In this document: piece by piece, positions 57,568 to 64,000 of the stretch
Layout: every line of letters starts with the position of its first letter
Position numbering within the stretch: the first letter of the stretch is position 1
Origin: an uncultured Bacteroidales bacterium
GTDB taxonomy: Bacteria; Bacteroidota; Bacteroidia; Bacteroidales; P3
Assembly: GCA_946183915.1 (NCBI GenBank)
Contig: CAMHDJ010000003.1
Location: 19,545-83,544 of the forward strand
Reading direction: 5' to 3'
Length of the DNA stretch: 64,000 bases
Notes under the pieces: generated by a model
The model's database searches: none
What the model was told of the DNA's origin: nothing
What the model saw: only the letters and a program-made list of their open reading frames with translations
Program-made: the position numbers and the translations under genes

Positions 57568-58061
57568 CGTATCTGTTGTTTCATTTTTTCTATCATTCTG
57601 AGTCGCATACGCTGGAAGCTGTCCACCCTCATCCCGAGGCGTTCGGCAATCTCCAGGTCGGTGTAGTCATTGAGCATAAGGGCGAGTGCCTGACGTTCGC
57701 GCGGGTTGAGGCAGGCGGCGAGTTCCTCGATGGCCTCGCGGCTGCCATCGCTGCCACTGGCAGGGATGGTGTCGGCCATACGCTCGTCAAGGGGGACGGT
57801 CTCGATACGCCCGCGGCGGTGGTAGTGTGAGAAGACGCCGCGGCACTGCCACACCACCCAGGCGGTCTCCTCGAGGCGGTTGGCATCGGAGCGGATGTTG
57901 GAGAGATGCTGCCAGATGGCGAGGTAGCACTCCTGCATGAGGTCGTCGCACACCGCCTCGTCGCCGGCAGCATTGCGCCAGCACAGCCTGCGTATCAGCC
58001 TGCGATAGCGAGCCACCAGCTCGTCCAGTCGGGTGTATTCGTGTGTCCGTGCGTCGCCCAT
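57564..58061 (-). CDS. ECF-type RNA polymerase sigma factor
   Basis: 165 residues. Region 2: LIRRLCWRNAAGDEAVCDDL with MQECYLAIWQHLSNIRSDAN; region 4: LNPRERQALALMLNDYTDLE, IAERLGMRVDSFQRMRLRMI with helix-turn-helix. It would direct RNA polymerase to a small regulon, possibly including its own operon. Divergent from the HAD gene. Confidence 0.88.
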   Translation of the reverse strand: MGDARTHEYTRLDELVARYRRLIRRLCWRNAAGDEAVCDDLMQECYLAIWQHLSNIRSDANRLEETAWVVWQCRGVFSHYHRRGRIETVPLDERMADTIPASGSDGSREAIEELAACLNPRERQALALMLNDYTDLEIAERLGMRVDSFQRMRLRMIEKMKQQIR

Positions 58062-58180
58062 CCGTGCGTTTTTACCACCATAATAGCCAGACTATTTGAG
58101 ATAACGGACAAGCATGGTAAAAAATTATACAATAAAAGTGGACCACCTGTCGTTATGACACCAAAACGAGACGACAACAG

Positions 58181-58780
58181 ATGCAACGAAATATCATCTT
58201 CGACTTCGGCAACGTGCTGGTGCAGTGGCACCCCGAGCTGGTCTACGGCCAATACTTCGGCGACGAGGCACGGGCGTGGTGGTTCCTGCGGCATGTGGCC
58301 GACCTCGACTGGCGCCAGCGCATCGACGCCGGCGAGAGCCAGGACGCCTGCGTCGCCGAGTTGCAGGCGCGCTACCCCGACTACCGCGAGGCCATCGCCC
58401 TCTACCGCGACCGCTGGCGCGAGATGCTCACCGACGAGGTGCCGGGCATGCGCCAACTGATCGGCGACCTGAAGAGTCAGGGCTACGAACTCTACGGCCT
58501 CACCAACTGGAGTATGGAGACCTTCCCCGAAGCTCGGGAGCACTTCACCATACTGCAACTGATCGACCGCTACGTGGTGAGCGGGCAGGAGCGCCTGGTG
58601 AAGCCCGACGAGCGCCTCTTCCGCGTACTGCTCGACCGCTACGGCCTGAAGGCCGAAGAGTGCACCTTCGTCGACGACAACCCCGACAACGTGGCGGCCG
58701 CCTGCCGGCTGGGCATGGAGGGCATCGTCTTCACCGGTGCCGACGATTTGAGAATCAAACTAAACATTCGACAACAATGA
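58181..58780 (+). CDS. HAD-family hydrolase (subfamily IA-like)
   Basis: 199 residues. Motif I IIFDFGNVLV (Asp nucleophile, followed by GN instead of D-x-T), motif II LTNWS, motif III KPDERLFRVLLDRY and motif IV FVDDNPDNVAAACRLG. Similar to YihX/alpha-D-glucose-1-phosphatase-like HAD enzymes; substrate unknown. Its stop overlaps the next start. Confidence 0.88.
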   Translation: MQRNIIFDFGNVLVQWHPELVYGQYFGDEARAWWFLRHVADLDWRQRIDAGESQDACVAELQARYPDYREAIALYRDRWREMLTDEVPGMRQLIGDLKSQGYELYGLTNWSMETFPEAREHFTILQLIDRYVVSGQERLVKPDERLFRVLLDRYGLKAEECTFVDDNPDNVAAACRLGMEGIVFTGADDLRIKLNIRQQ

Positions 58781-59400
58781 AATACCTGAAGCACATCACA
58801 CTGACTTTGTTGCTGCTGGGTGGCCTGACGGCCGGGGCCCAACAGCGTTTCGATGCCAGCGCCTTCTTCGGCGCCTCCTTCAACCAGATCGACGGCGACA
58901 ACTCCGGAAGCTACAGTCACCTGGGCCTACGCGCCGGCGCAGGGACGAGTTTCTTCTTCGGCTGGGACGAGCGCACCCCCTGGCGTATGGTGGTGGAACT
59001 GGCCTACGCCCAGAAGGGATCGAACATACAGAACGAAGTGCTGGACCGCCGCATCGCACTGGACTATGTAGAAGTGCCCATCATGATGAGCTACACGATG
59101 CTCAACGGCAGCCTGCGACTGGCCGCCGGCGTGGCACCGGCGGTGCTGGTGGGGGCCCGCGTGGCCGACAGCGGGGTGGAGAACACCGCCCTCGAACAGA
59201 ACTTCAAACGCTTCGACTGGTGCCCGCTGACGGTGTCGGCCCGCTACCTCTTCTCCTACCACATTGCCGCTGAGCTCCGCTTCCAGACGTCGATGCTAAG
59301 CGTCACCGAGGAGAACGCCTCGGGCAGCTACCGCATCTTCCGGGAGAACAAGGGTTCCTTCAACCGCAGCCTCACGCTGGGGCTGGCCTACTGCTTCTAA
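58777..59400 (+). CDS. Outer-membrane beta-barrel protein
   Basis: 207 residues with signal peptide MKYLKHITLTLLLLGGLTAGAQ. Alternating aromatic strands (GLRAGAGTSFFFGWD, WRMVVELAYAQKGSNI, YVEVPIMMSYTML, GVAPAVLVGARVAD) and a C-terminal SLTLGLAYCF with terminal Phe mark the small PorT/OmpA-like barrel (outer membrane protein beta-barrel domain, DUF2490-like size). Function unknown. Confidence 0.82.
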   Translation: MKYLKHITLTLLLLGGLTAGAQQRFDASAFFGASFNQIDGDNSGSYSHLGLRAGAGTSFFFGWDERTPWRMVVELAYAQKGSNIQNEVLDRRIALDYVEVPIMMSYTMLNGSLRLAAGVAPAVLVGARVADSGVENTALEQNFKRFDWCPLTVSARYLFSYHIAAELRFQTSMLSVTEENASGSYRIFRENKGSFNRSLTLGLAYCF

Positions 59401-59403
59401 CCT

Positions 59404-59817
59404 ATGACCCCCGAAGAGAGGCTTCAGCTGGCGCGATCGGTGTTCGCCGACGACCGCTTCGCCGCCCTGAGCGGCATCACAATCGAGACGTTGGGGCACC
59501 ACGAGGCCTGCTGCAGCCTTGCACTGGACGAGCGTCACCTGAACGCCCGCGGAGTGGCCATGGGCGGAGTGCTCTTCACCCTGGCCGACTTCTGCGCTGC
59601 CATAGCGGCTAACAGCGAGTGCCTGCCGGAACTGCACTGGGTGTCGCTCGACAGCAACATCCACTTCCTGGCGCCCGCCCGCGGCCGACTCACGGCCCGT
59701 TGCACCGCCCTCAAGGCCGGACGTTCGACAGCGCTGTTCCAAACCCAAATAGAAAGTCTCGACCTCGGCAAGACGGTTGCCGTGGTCGAGACCACTATGA
59801 TCTGTTCTCAGTCCTAG
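59404..59817 (+). CDS. PaaI-like hotdog-fold thioesterase
   Basis: 137 residues. Hotdog motif ERHLNARGVAMGGVLFTLAD, with catalytic Asp in LAD, and SLDSNIHFLAPARGRLTARC. It hydrolyses acyl-CoA thioesters. Three bases after the barrel gene, and its stop overlaps lpxA (minus strand) by four bases. Confidence 0.88.
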   Translation: MTPEERLQLARSVFADDRFAALSGITIETLGHHEACCSLALDERHLNARGVAMGGVLFTLADFCAAIAANSECLPELHWVSLDSNIHFLAPARGRLTARCTALKAGRSTALFQTQIESLDLGKTVAVVETTMICSQS

Positions 59818-60596
59818 CTTCTCACCGACTTGTAGCCGCTGAGGAGGCCGGTGTTGGCGTTGCCAATGAAGGCGAGGATCTGCTTGCCTTCGTCGGTCTG
59901 ACCGAAACGTTCCTTGACCAACTCGAGCGCATCCTGCAAAGGAAGTCCTTTGACAAAGATGTAGCGGTAGATGTCGCTGATGGTATTGATGCTCTCACGC
60001 GAGAAACCGCGGCGCTGCAAGCCGAGGCTGTTGACGCCGCAATACTGGATGGGATAGCGGGCAGCCTTGACGAACGGCGGGATGTCCTTGTCGATGAGGG
60101 CACCCCCCTGGGTGATGACGTGGGAGCCGATGTGGATGAACTGCAGGCAGGCCGTCTTGCCGCCCAGGATGACCCAGTCGCCGAGGATGATATGGCCAGC
60201 GAGGGTGGCGTTGTTGGCCAACACACAGTGATCGCCCACCACGCAGTCGTGAGCCACGTGTACGTAGGCCATCAGCAGGTTACCGTTGCCCACGACGGTC
60301 TTGCCACTGGCGGCAGTGCCGCGGTTGATGGTGCAGCACTCGCGGATGACATTGTCGTCGCCGATCTCCACAGTGGTGTACTCACCGGCAAACTTCAGGT
60401 CCTGCGGAATGGCAGCGATGACCGAACCAGGGAATATCTTGCAGTTGCGACCGATACGGGCGCCCGGGAAGATGGTCACATTGGGGCCGATCCAGGTGCC
60501 ATCACCAATCTCCACATCTTCACTGATGGTGCTGAAATTACTGATGGTCACATTGTTGCCTATCTTTGCATCGGGGTGTAAATCGTATAGAACCAT
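59814..60596 (-). CDS. lpxA: UDP-N-acetylglucosamine acyltransferase
   Basis: 260 residues. Left-handed beta-helix hexapeptide repeats (IGNNVTISNFSTISEDVEIG, IGPNVTIFPGARIGRNCKIF), the catalytic His in MAYVHVAHDCVVGDHCVLAN, and FIHIGSHVITQGGALIDKDI. It adds the first 3-hydroxyacyl chain to UDP-GlcNAc. Immediately downstream of lpxC (6 bases). Confidence 0.95.
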   Translation of the reverse strand: MVLYDLHPDAKIGNNVTISNFSTISEDVEIGDGTWIGPNVTIFPGARIGRNCKIFPGSVIAAIPQDLKFAGEYTTVEIGDDNVIRECCTINRGTAASGKTVVGNGNLLMAYVHVAHDCVVGDHCVLANNATLAGHIILGDWVILGGKTACLQFIHIGSHVITQGGALIDKDIPPFVKAARYPIQYCGVNSLGLQRRGFSRESINTISDIYRYIFVKGLPLQDALELVKERFGQTDEGKQILAFIGNANTGLLSGYKSVRS

Positions 60597-60602
60597 GTTG
60601 GA

Positions 60603-61529
60603 TTACTGTTTCTTTTTGCTGTTAATATAATTGATTATGTAGCGGGCGAAGGCGTTGTTGGCGCGATGACCCGGCTTATATATGTCGAAATGAGCGTTGA
60701 TCATGCATCCCACCAGGCGGATGTCACCCACGAAGTCGAGCAGCTTGTGGCGGGCCGGTTCGTTGGGGAAGTAGGGATCGGTGGTGTTGAGCACCCCGTC
60801 GTGCACCTTGAAGTGGGAGACGTCCTTATGGAACGTTTTGGCCAACCGCTTGAGTTGACGCGAGGTAAGCTCCTTGTTGACAAACACGAGCGCATTGTCG
60901 AGACTCCCCCCTTTGATGAGGTTGAGGTGGAGCAGCGGCTCGATCTCGTGCAGGAAGACAAAGGTGCGGCAGGGGGCTATGCTGGCAGGGTACTCCGAGA
61001 GATCGGTCATCTCCGCCACCTGATGCCCGATGACGCTGTTGGCGAAGTCAATCTCACAGCGTACCGAGAAGCGGTCGCTGGGCGTCAGGTCGAAGACCGA
61101 CCCCGTAGGGGCGAACTCGAAGTGGAGCGGCTCGTCGATGGTGCAGACGTGGCGCTCGGCATGTTGCTGACGCACTCCCACACGAACCAGCTGCAGCATC
61201 CAGGGGCGCGACGACCCGTCGAGGATGGGCACCTCGCCGCCGTCGAGCTCGATCAGGGCGTTGTCGACCTTCATGCCATGCAGGGCCGACATCAGGTGCT
61301 CGATGGTGGCAATGGTGTGACGGCCGGAGCCGAGGGTAGTGCCACGCGAGGTCTCCCCCACCTTGTCAGCGATGGCTTGCTGGGTGATGATATTTGTGCG
61401 GTCGGTGCGCCGGAAGGCGATGCCGAAATTCTCAGGAGCGGGTTTGACAGTGACGGTGACCGTGCGACCGGTATGCAGGCCGGGGCCCGTCAGGCGGAAT
61501 TCTTTGTTGATCGTGTTCTGGTATTCCAT
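60603..61529 (-). CDS. lpxC: UDP-3-O-acyl-GlcNAc deacetylase LpxC, unfused
   Basis: 308 residues. N-terminal NTINKEFRLTGPGLHTGRTV, zinc His in HTIATIEHLMSALHG, later His and Asp in NEPARHKLLDFVGDIRLVG and the final GHRANNAFARYI. Zn-dependent committed step of lipid A synthesis. In many Bacteroidota LpxC is fused to a FabZ domain (about 460 residues); here it stops at INSKKKQ just before lpxA, so it is unfused, and FabZ is encoded separately at 19287. Confidence 0.94.
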   Translation of the reverse strand: MEYQNTINKEFRLTGPGLHTGRTVTVTVKPAPENFGIAFRRTDRTNIITQQAIADKVGETSRGTTLGSGRHTIATIEHLMSALHGMKVDNALIELDGGEVPILDGSSRPWMLQLVRVGVRQQHAERHVCTIDEPLHFEFAPTGSVFDLTPSDRFSVRCEIDFANSVIGHQVAEMTDLSEYPASIAPCRTFVFLHEIEPLLHLNLIKGGSLDNALVFVNKELTSRQLKRLAKTFHKDVSHFKVHDGVLNTTDPYFPNEPARHKLLDFVGDIRLVGCMINAHFDIYKPGHRANNAFARYIINYINSKKKQ

Positions 61530-61532
61530 CGG

Positions 61533-64000
61533 CTACTTGTAGAGGGCTTTGATGAAGCGCATGTCCTCCATGCGATAGAGCTGTGCGCGGTCGTTCTCGA
61601 GACCGGCGCCGCTGCGCCCCAGGTGAAGGGGCTGGATAAGGGTGGGCAACGAGGGCCCCGGCTTCGTCCAGAAGTCGCGGCTGCGCTTGGCCAGGCCTCC
61701 CACCACGTAGAGCATCAGGTCGTAGGCCGTGGAGGCCAACGTCGTGGTGGGCTCGGCTCCGAAGCGGGTGCGGAACGACTGAAGGAACTGCACGTGGACA
61801 TCGTTGGTCATGTCCCAGTTCTGGCTGAAGGTATGATAGTTCAGCAGCTGCAGCTGACTGAAGTCGATGTCGTTGTACTCACGCGTCCAGTCCGTGAAGG
61901 TGTAGAGCGTGGGGCTGTCCTTCTTGATGCTCGAAAGGCGATTGAGAAGATTGATACTGAACACCCTGTTGTTATCCTTGCCTTGCTCGTAGATGCTGAC
62001 GACGTTGCACGACGGCGTGGCCTTCAGCACGGAGGCCAGCTTGGCGCTCTGGCTCCAGTTGAAGATGGTGTACTTGATGTCGCCACGCTCGGTGAGCTGA
62101 CGCTTCAACTCGTCCATGGCAGCCTTCTCGGCCTTGGCGTTGGAATGGATGATGTAGAGGTGTCCATTGGGGCGTTCCAGCTTCATGTTGTCGAGCATCA
62201 AGGCGATCATGCCCGACAGCGATGGCTGTATCTTGACCATGTAGGGATTCTCCGCGCAGAGCTCGCTGCGGGGAGTCATCGGGTTGACGATGTAGATACC
62301 GGCTTGGCGCGACAGCTCGGCAGCCTTGTCGAAGGCATCGCGCAGCAGCAGTGCCACCACCACATCGCTGCGATCCACATGGTGACTGGCGAAGGCTTCC
62401 TCCACCTTGGCGGCGCTGTTCTCGCTGACATCGACCACATTGAGCTCGACATTGATGCCCTGCTCGGCCAAGCGGTCGAGGGCCAACAAGACGCCCTCGT
62501 AGAACTCGATAAACTCGAACTGGCGGTAGCTACGTTTGCCACGCTGTTCGACGTCGAACTTCGAAGTACTGATCTGACCTATCTGGTCGAGGTGCAGCGG
62601 CATCATCAGGGCCACCTTAAGCGTCTTGCCCACCTTTCGCTGGGGGGCGGGGCCTGAAGCGGTCTCGTTTGACGGGACGGATCCTGTCATCGCCACAGCA
62701 GAGGTGGAAGCAAACGCCAAATCCATAGTGGATGCGGGGGGGAAGTCCACGGTGTCAAAAACAACCATGGTGTCACGCACGGTAATATAGGTCGTGTCAT
62801 GCACTTTCACATATTCCGTCCGTGTCAGCGTCACCGTGTCACGCAAGATGGTGGTGTCGCGGAGGGTGATATACGCGGTGTCGCGCACCGTCACATACTC
62901 CTTCTGTGTCAGCGTCAGCGTATCAACAACGGTATTGTTTATATAAACATAGGTCGTGTCGTGCACCGGCACGTACTCCTTCACCCTCACGGTGTCGCGC
63001 ATGATGGCGGTGTCGCGCACCGTCACATACTCCTTCTGTGTCAGCGTCAGCGTATCTGTAACGGTGTTGTTGATATACACATAGGATGTATCATGCACCG
63101 GCACATATTCCTTCAGCGTCACCGTGTCGCGCAGGATGGTGGTGTCGCGGAGGGTGATATATGCGGTGTCGCGCACCGTCACATACTCCTTCTGTGTGAG
63201 TGTCAGCGTATCTGTAACGGTGTTGTTGATATACACATAGGATGTATCATGCACCGGCACAACCTCTTTCTGTGTGATGGTCACCGTGTCGACAACAAAG
63301 GTGGTATCGTGTACCGCATACGGCACGTTGATATATGTCGTGTCATACACAGTGATATAGGTTGTGTCATGCACCGGCACATACTCCTTCTGTGTGAGCG
63401 TCAGCGTGTCGGTCACCACCGTGGTGTTGTTCACGTTAACATAGGTCGTATCATGCACCGGCACATACTCCTTATGTGTGAGTGTCACCGTGTCGGTAAC
63501 GATGGTGGTGTCGTGTACCGCATACGGCACGTTGATATAAGTGGTGTCGTAGACGGTGATATAGGTCGTATCATGCACTGCGTACGGCACATTGACATAG
63601 GTGGTGTCGTACACGGTGATATAGGACGTGTCGCGCACCGTCACATATTCCTTCTGTGTGAGGGTCAGCGTGTCGGTCACGACGGTGGTGTTGTTCACAT
63701 AAATATACGATGTGTCGTGTACCGGCACATACTCTTTCTGTGTCAACGTCACCGTGTCATGCACCATGGTGGTGTCGCGCAATGTGATATAGGCAGTGTC
63801 GCGCTCCGTCACATACTCTTTCTGCGTGAGCGTCACCGTGTCATGCACAGCGTACGGCACATTGATGTAGGTCGTGTCGCGAACCGTGACGTATTCCTTC
63901 TGTACCACCGTGTCATGCACAGCATACGGCACATTGATATAGGTCGTGTCGCGCAATGTGATATAGGCAGTGTCGCGCTCCGTCACATACTCTTTCTGCG
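61533..64000 (-). CDS. Periplasmic-binding-fold protein with a long DTxYI repeat region (5' end outside window)
   Basis: At least 822 residues are visible; the frame continues past base 64000. The C-terminal about 390 residues are a type 1 periplasmic-binding fold: VALMMPLHLDQIG, EFYEGVLLALDRLAEQG, VNPMTPRSELCAENPYMV, STAYDLMLYVVGGLAKRSRD. Upstream of VDFPPASTM the protein consists of about 13 units of 20-40 residues beginning KEYV, such as KEYVPVHDTSYVYINN and KEYVTVRDTAYITLRDT, with recurring HDTTYI, NVPYAVHDT and VTDTLTLTQ. Repeats are beta-type and Thr/Asp/Tyr-rich. Similar PBP-fold proteins of Bacteroidota often carry LysM domains instead and may regulate cell-wall synthesis. The stop is three bases before lpxC. 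Confidence 0.82.
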   Translation of the reverse strand, partial: QKEYVTERDTAYITLRDTTYINVPYAVHDTVVQKEYVTVRDTTYINVPYAVHDTVTLTQKEYVTERDTAYITLRDTTMVHDTVTLTQKEYVPVHDTSYIYVNNTTVVTDTLTLTQKEYVTVRDTSYITVYDTTYVNVPYAVHDTTYITVYDTTYINVPYAVHDTTIVTDTVTLTHKEYVPVHDTTYVNVNNTTVVTDTLTLTQKEYVPVHDTTYITVYDTTYINVPYAVHDTTFVVDTVTITQKEVVPVHDTSYVYINNTVTDTLTLTQKEYVTVRDTAYITLRDTTILRDTVTLKEYVPVHDTSYVYINNTVTDTLTLTQKEYVTVRDTAIMRDTVRVKEYVPVHDTTYVYINNTVVDTLTLTQKEYVTVRDTAYITLRDTTILRDTVTLTRTEYVKVHDTTYITVRDTMVVFDTVDFPPASTMDLAFASTSAVAMTGSVPSNETASGPAPQRKVGKTLKVALMMPLHLDQIGQISTSKFDVEQRGKRSYRQFEFIEFYEGVLLALDRLAEQGINVELNVVDVSENSAAKVEEAFASHHVDRSDVVVALLLRDAFDKAAELSRQAGIYIVNPMTPRSELCAENPYMVKIQPSLSGMIALMLDNMKLERPNGHLYIIHSNAKAEKAAMDELKRQLTERGDIKYTIFNWSQSAKLASVLKATPSCNVVSIYEQGKDNNRVFSINLLNRLSSIKKDSPTLYTFTDWTREYNDIDFSQLQLLNYHTFSQNWDMTNDVHVQFLQSFRTRFGAEPTTTLASTAYDLMLYVVGGLAKRSRDFWTKPGPSLPTLIQPLHLGRSGAGLENDRAQLYRMEDMRFIKALYK
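62750..64000 (-). repeat. Tandem coding repeats of the KEYV/DTTYI array
   Basis: Near-identical blocks recur at DNA level, for example GTCACATACTCCTTCTGTGT at about 62897, 63023 and 63179, and CATAGGATGTATCATGCACC at about 63081 and 63237. The array runs off the window. Confidence 0.9.

Overview
The window reads as a GC-rich chromosomal segment of a Bacteroidota bacterium, most likely Bacteroidales. The evidence is: promoters of the TTTG / TAnnTTTG type; SusC-like and BtuB-like TonB-dependent receptors; a PorT homologue plus two secreted proteins with type IX secretion C-terminal domains; DUF4476, DUF6266 and LytTR proteins; and lipid A genes arranged as in that phylum. No species is assigned. 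Coding DNA is very GC-rich and intergenic DNA AT-rich, so long antisense ORFs are common and were discarded.

Layout. 1-6812 (+): an envelope/housekeeping operon with overlapping starts (unknown 3' end, surE, small membrane protein, lpxB, SpoIID-like, thioredoxin-like, ftsY, rimO). 6840-10362 (+): a cobalamin riboswitch controlling a BtuB-like receptor and a BtuG-like beta-propeller lipoprotein. 10364-16846 (-): DUF4476 protein, PHP and DRTGG proteins, a secreted unknown, then acyl-CoA dehydrogenase with etfA and etfB. 17321-21994 (-): nitroreductase and fabG, fabZ, fabF, fabH, with a DUF559 endonuclease gene inserted between fabG and fabZ. 22198-26695: LytTR membrane regulator, unknown protein, rlmH, GNAT-like protein, OmpA-like protein, FtsE-like ATPase. 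27028-32427: acyl-CoA ligase, tRNA-Gln, O-antigen ligase-like protein, uvrB. 32744-37702: DUF6266 protein, FAD oxidoreductase, porT, asparaginase, coiled-coil lipoprotein. 37881-40905 (-): a second cobalamin riboswitch controlling two T9SS cargo proteins. 41211-47429: M3 peptidase, rnr, second acyl-CoA ligase. 47880-54741: DNA polymerase III delta subunit, TonB receptor, msrA, radical SAM protein, C1 peptidase. 55579-64000: rfbB, an ECF sigma operon, HAD phosphatase, beta-barrel protein, thioesterase, lpxA, lpxC and a highly repetitive periplasmic-binding-type protein cut by the window edge.

Themes. (1) Envelope: lpxA, lpxC and lpxB, rfbB, a WaaL-like ligase and porT point to LPS and T9SS surface biology. 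(2) Cobalamin: the two riboswitch leaders belong to one duplicated regulatory module (tandem repeat, AT-rich stretch, promoter, aptamer) at 6843-7205 and 40735-41098. This ties two T9SS surface proteins of unknown function to B12 capture. (3) Lipid metabolism: two acyl-CoA ligases, acyl-CoA dehydrogenase with ETF, and the FASII cluster.

The most unusual layer is repetitive DNA. A dispersed element of about 190 bp occurs in three full copies and one broken one; it carries a 26-bp palindrome, a terminator-like hairpin and 11-bp tandem repeats. Several families of 7-13-bp tandem microrepeats also lie both between genes and, in frame, inside conserved genes (lpxB, rimO, the M3 peptidase, rnr, the porT signal peptide). 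A DUF559 gene bounded by 37-bp inverted repeats has inserted into the fab operon and supplies the fabZ stop codon.
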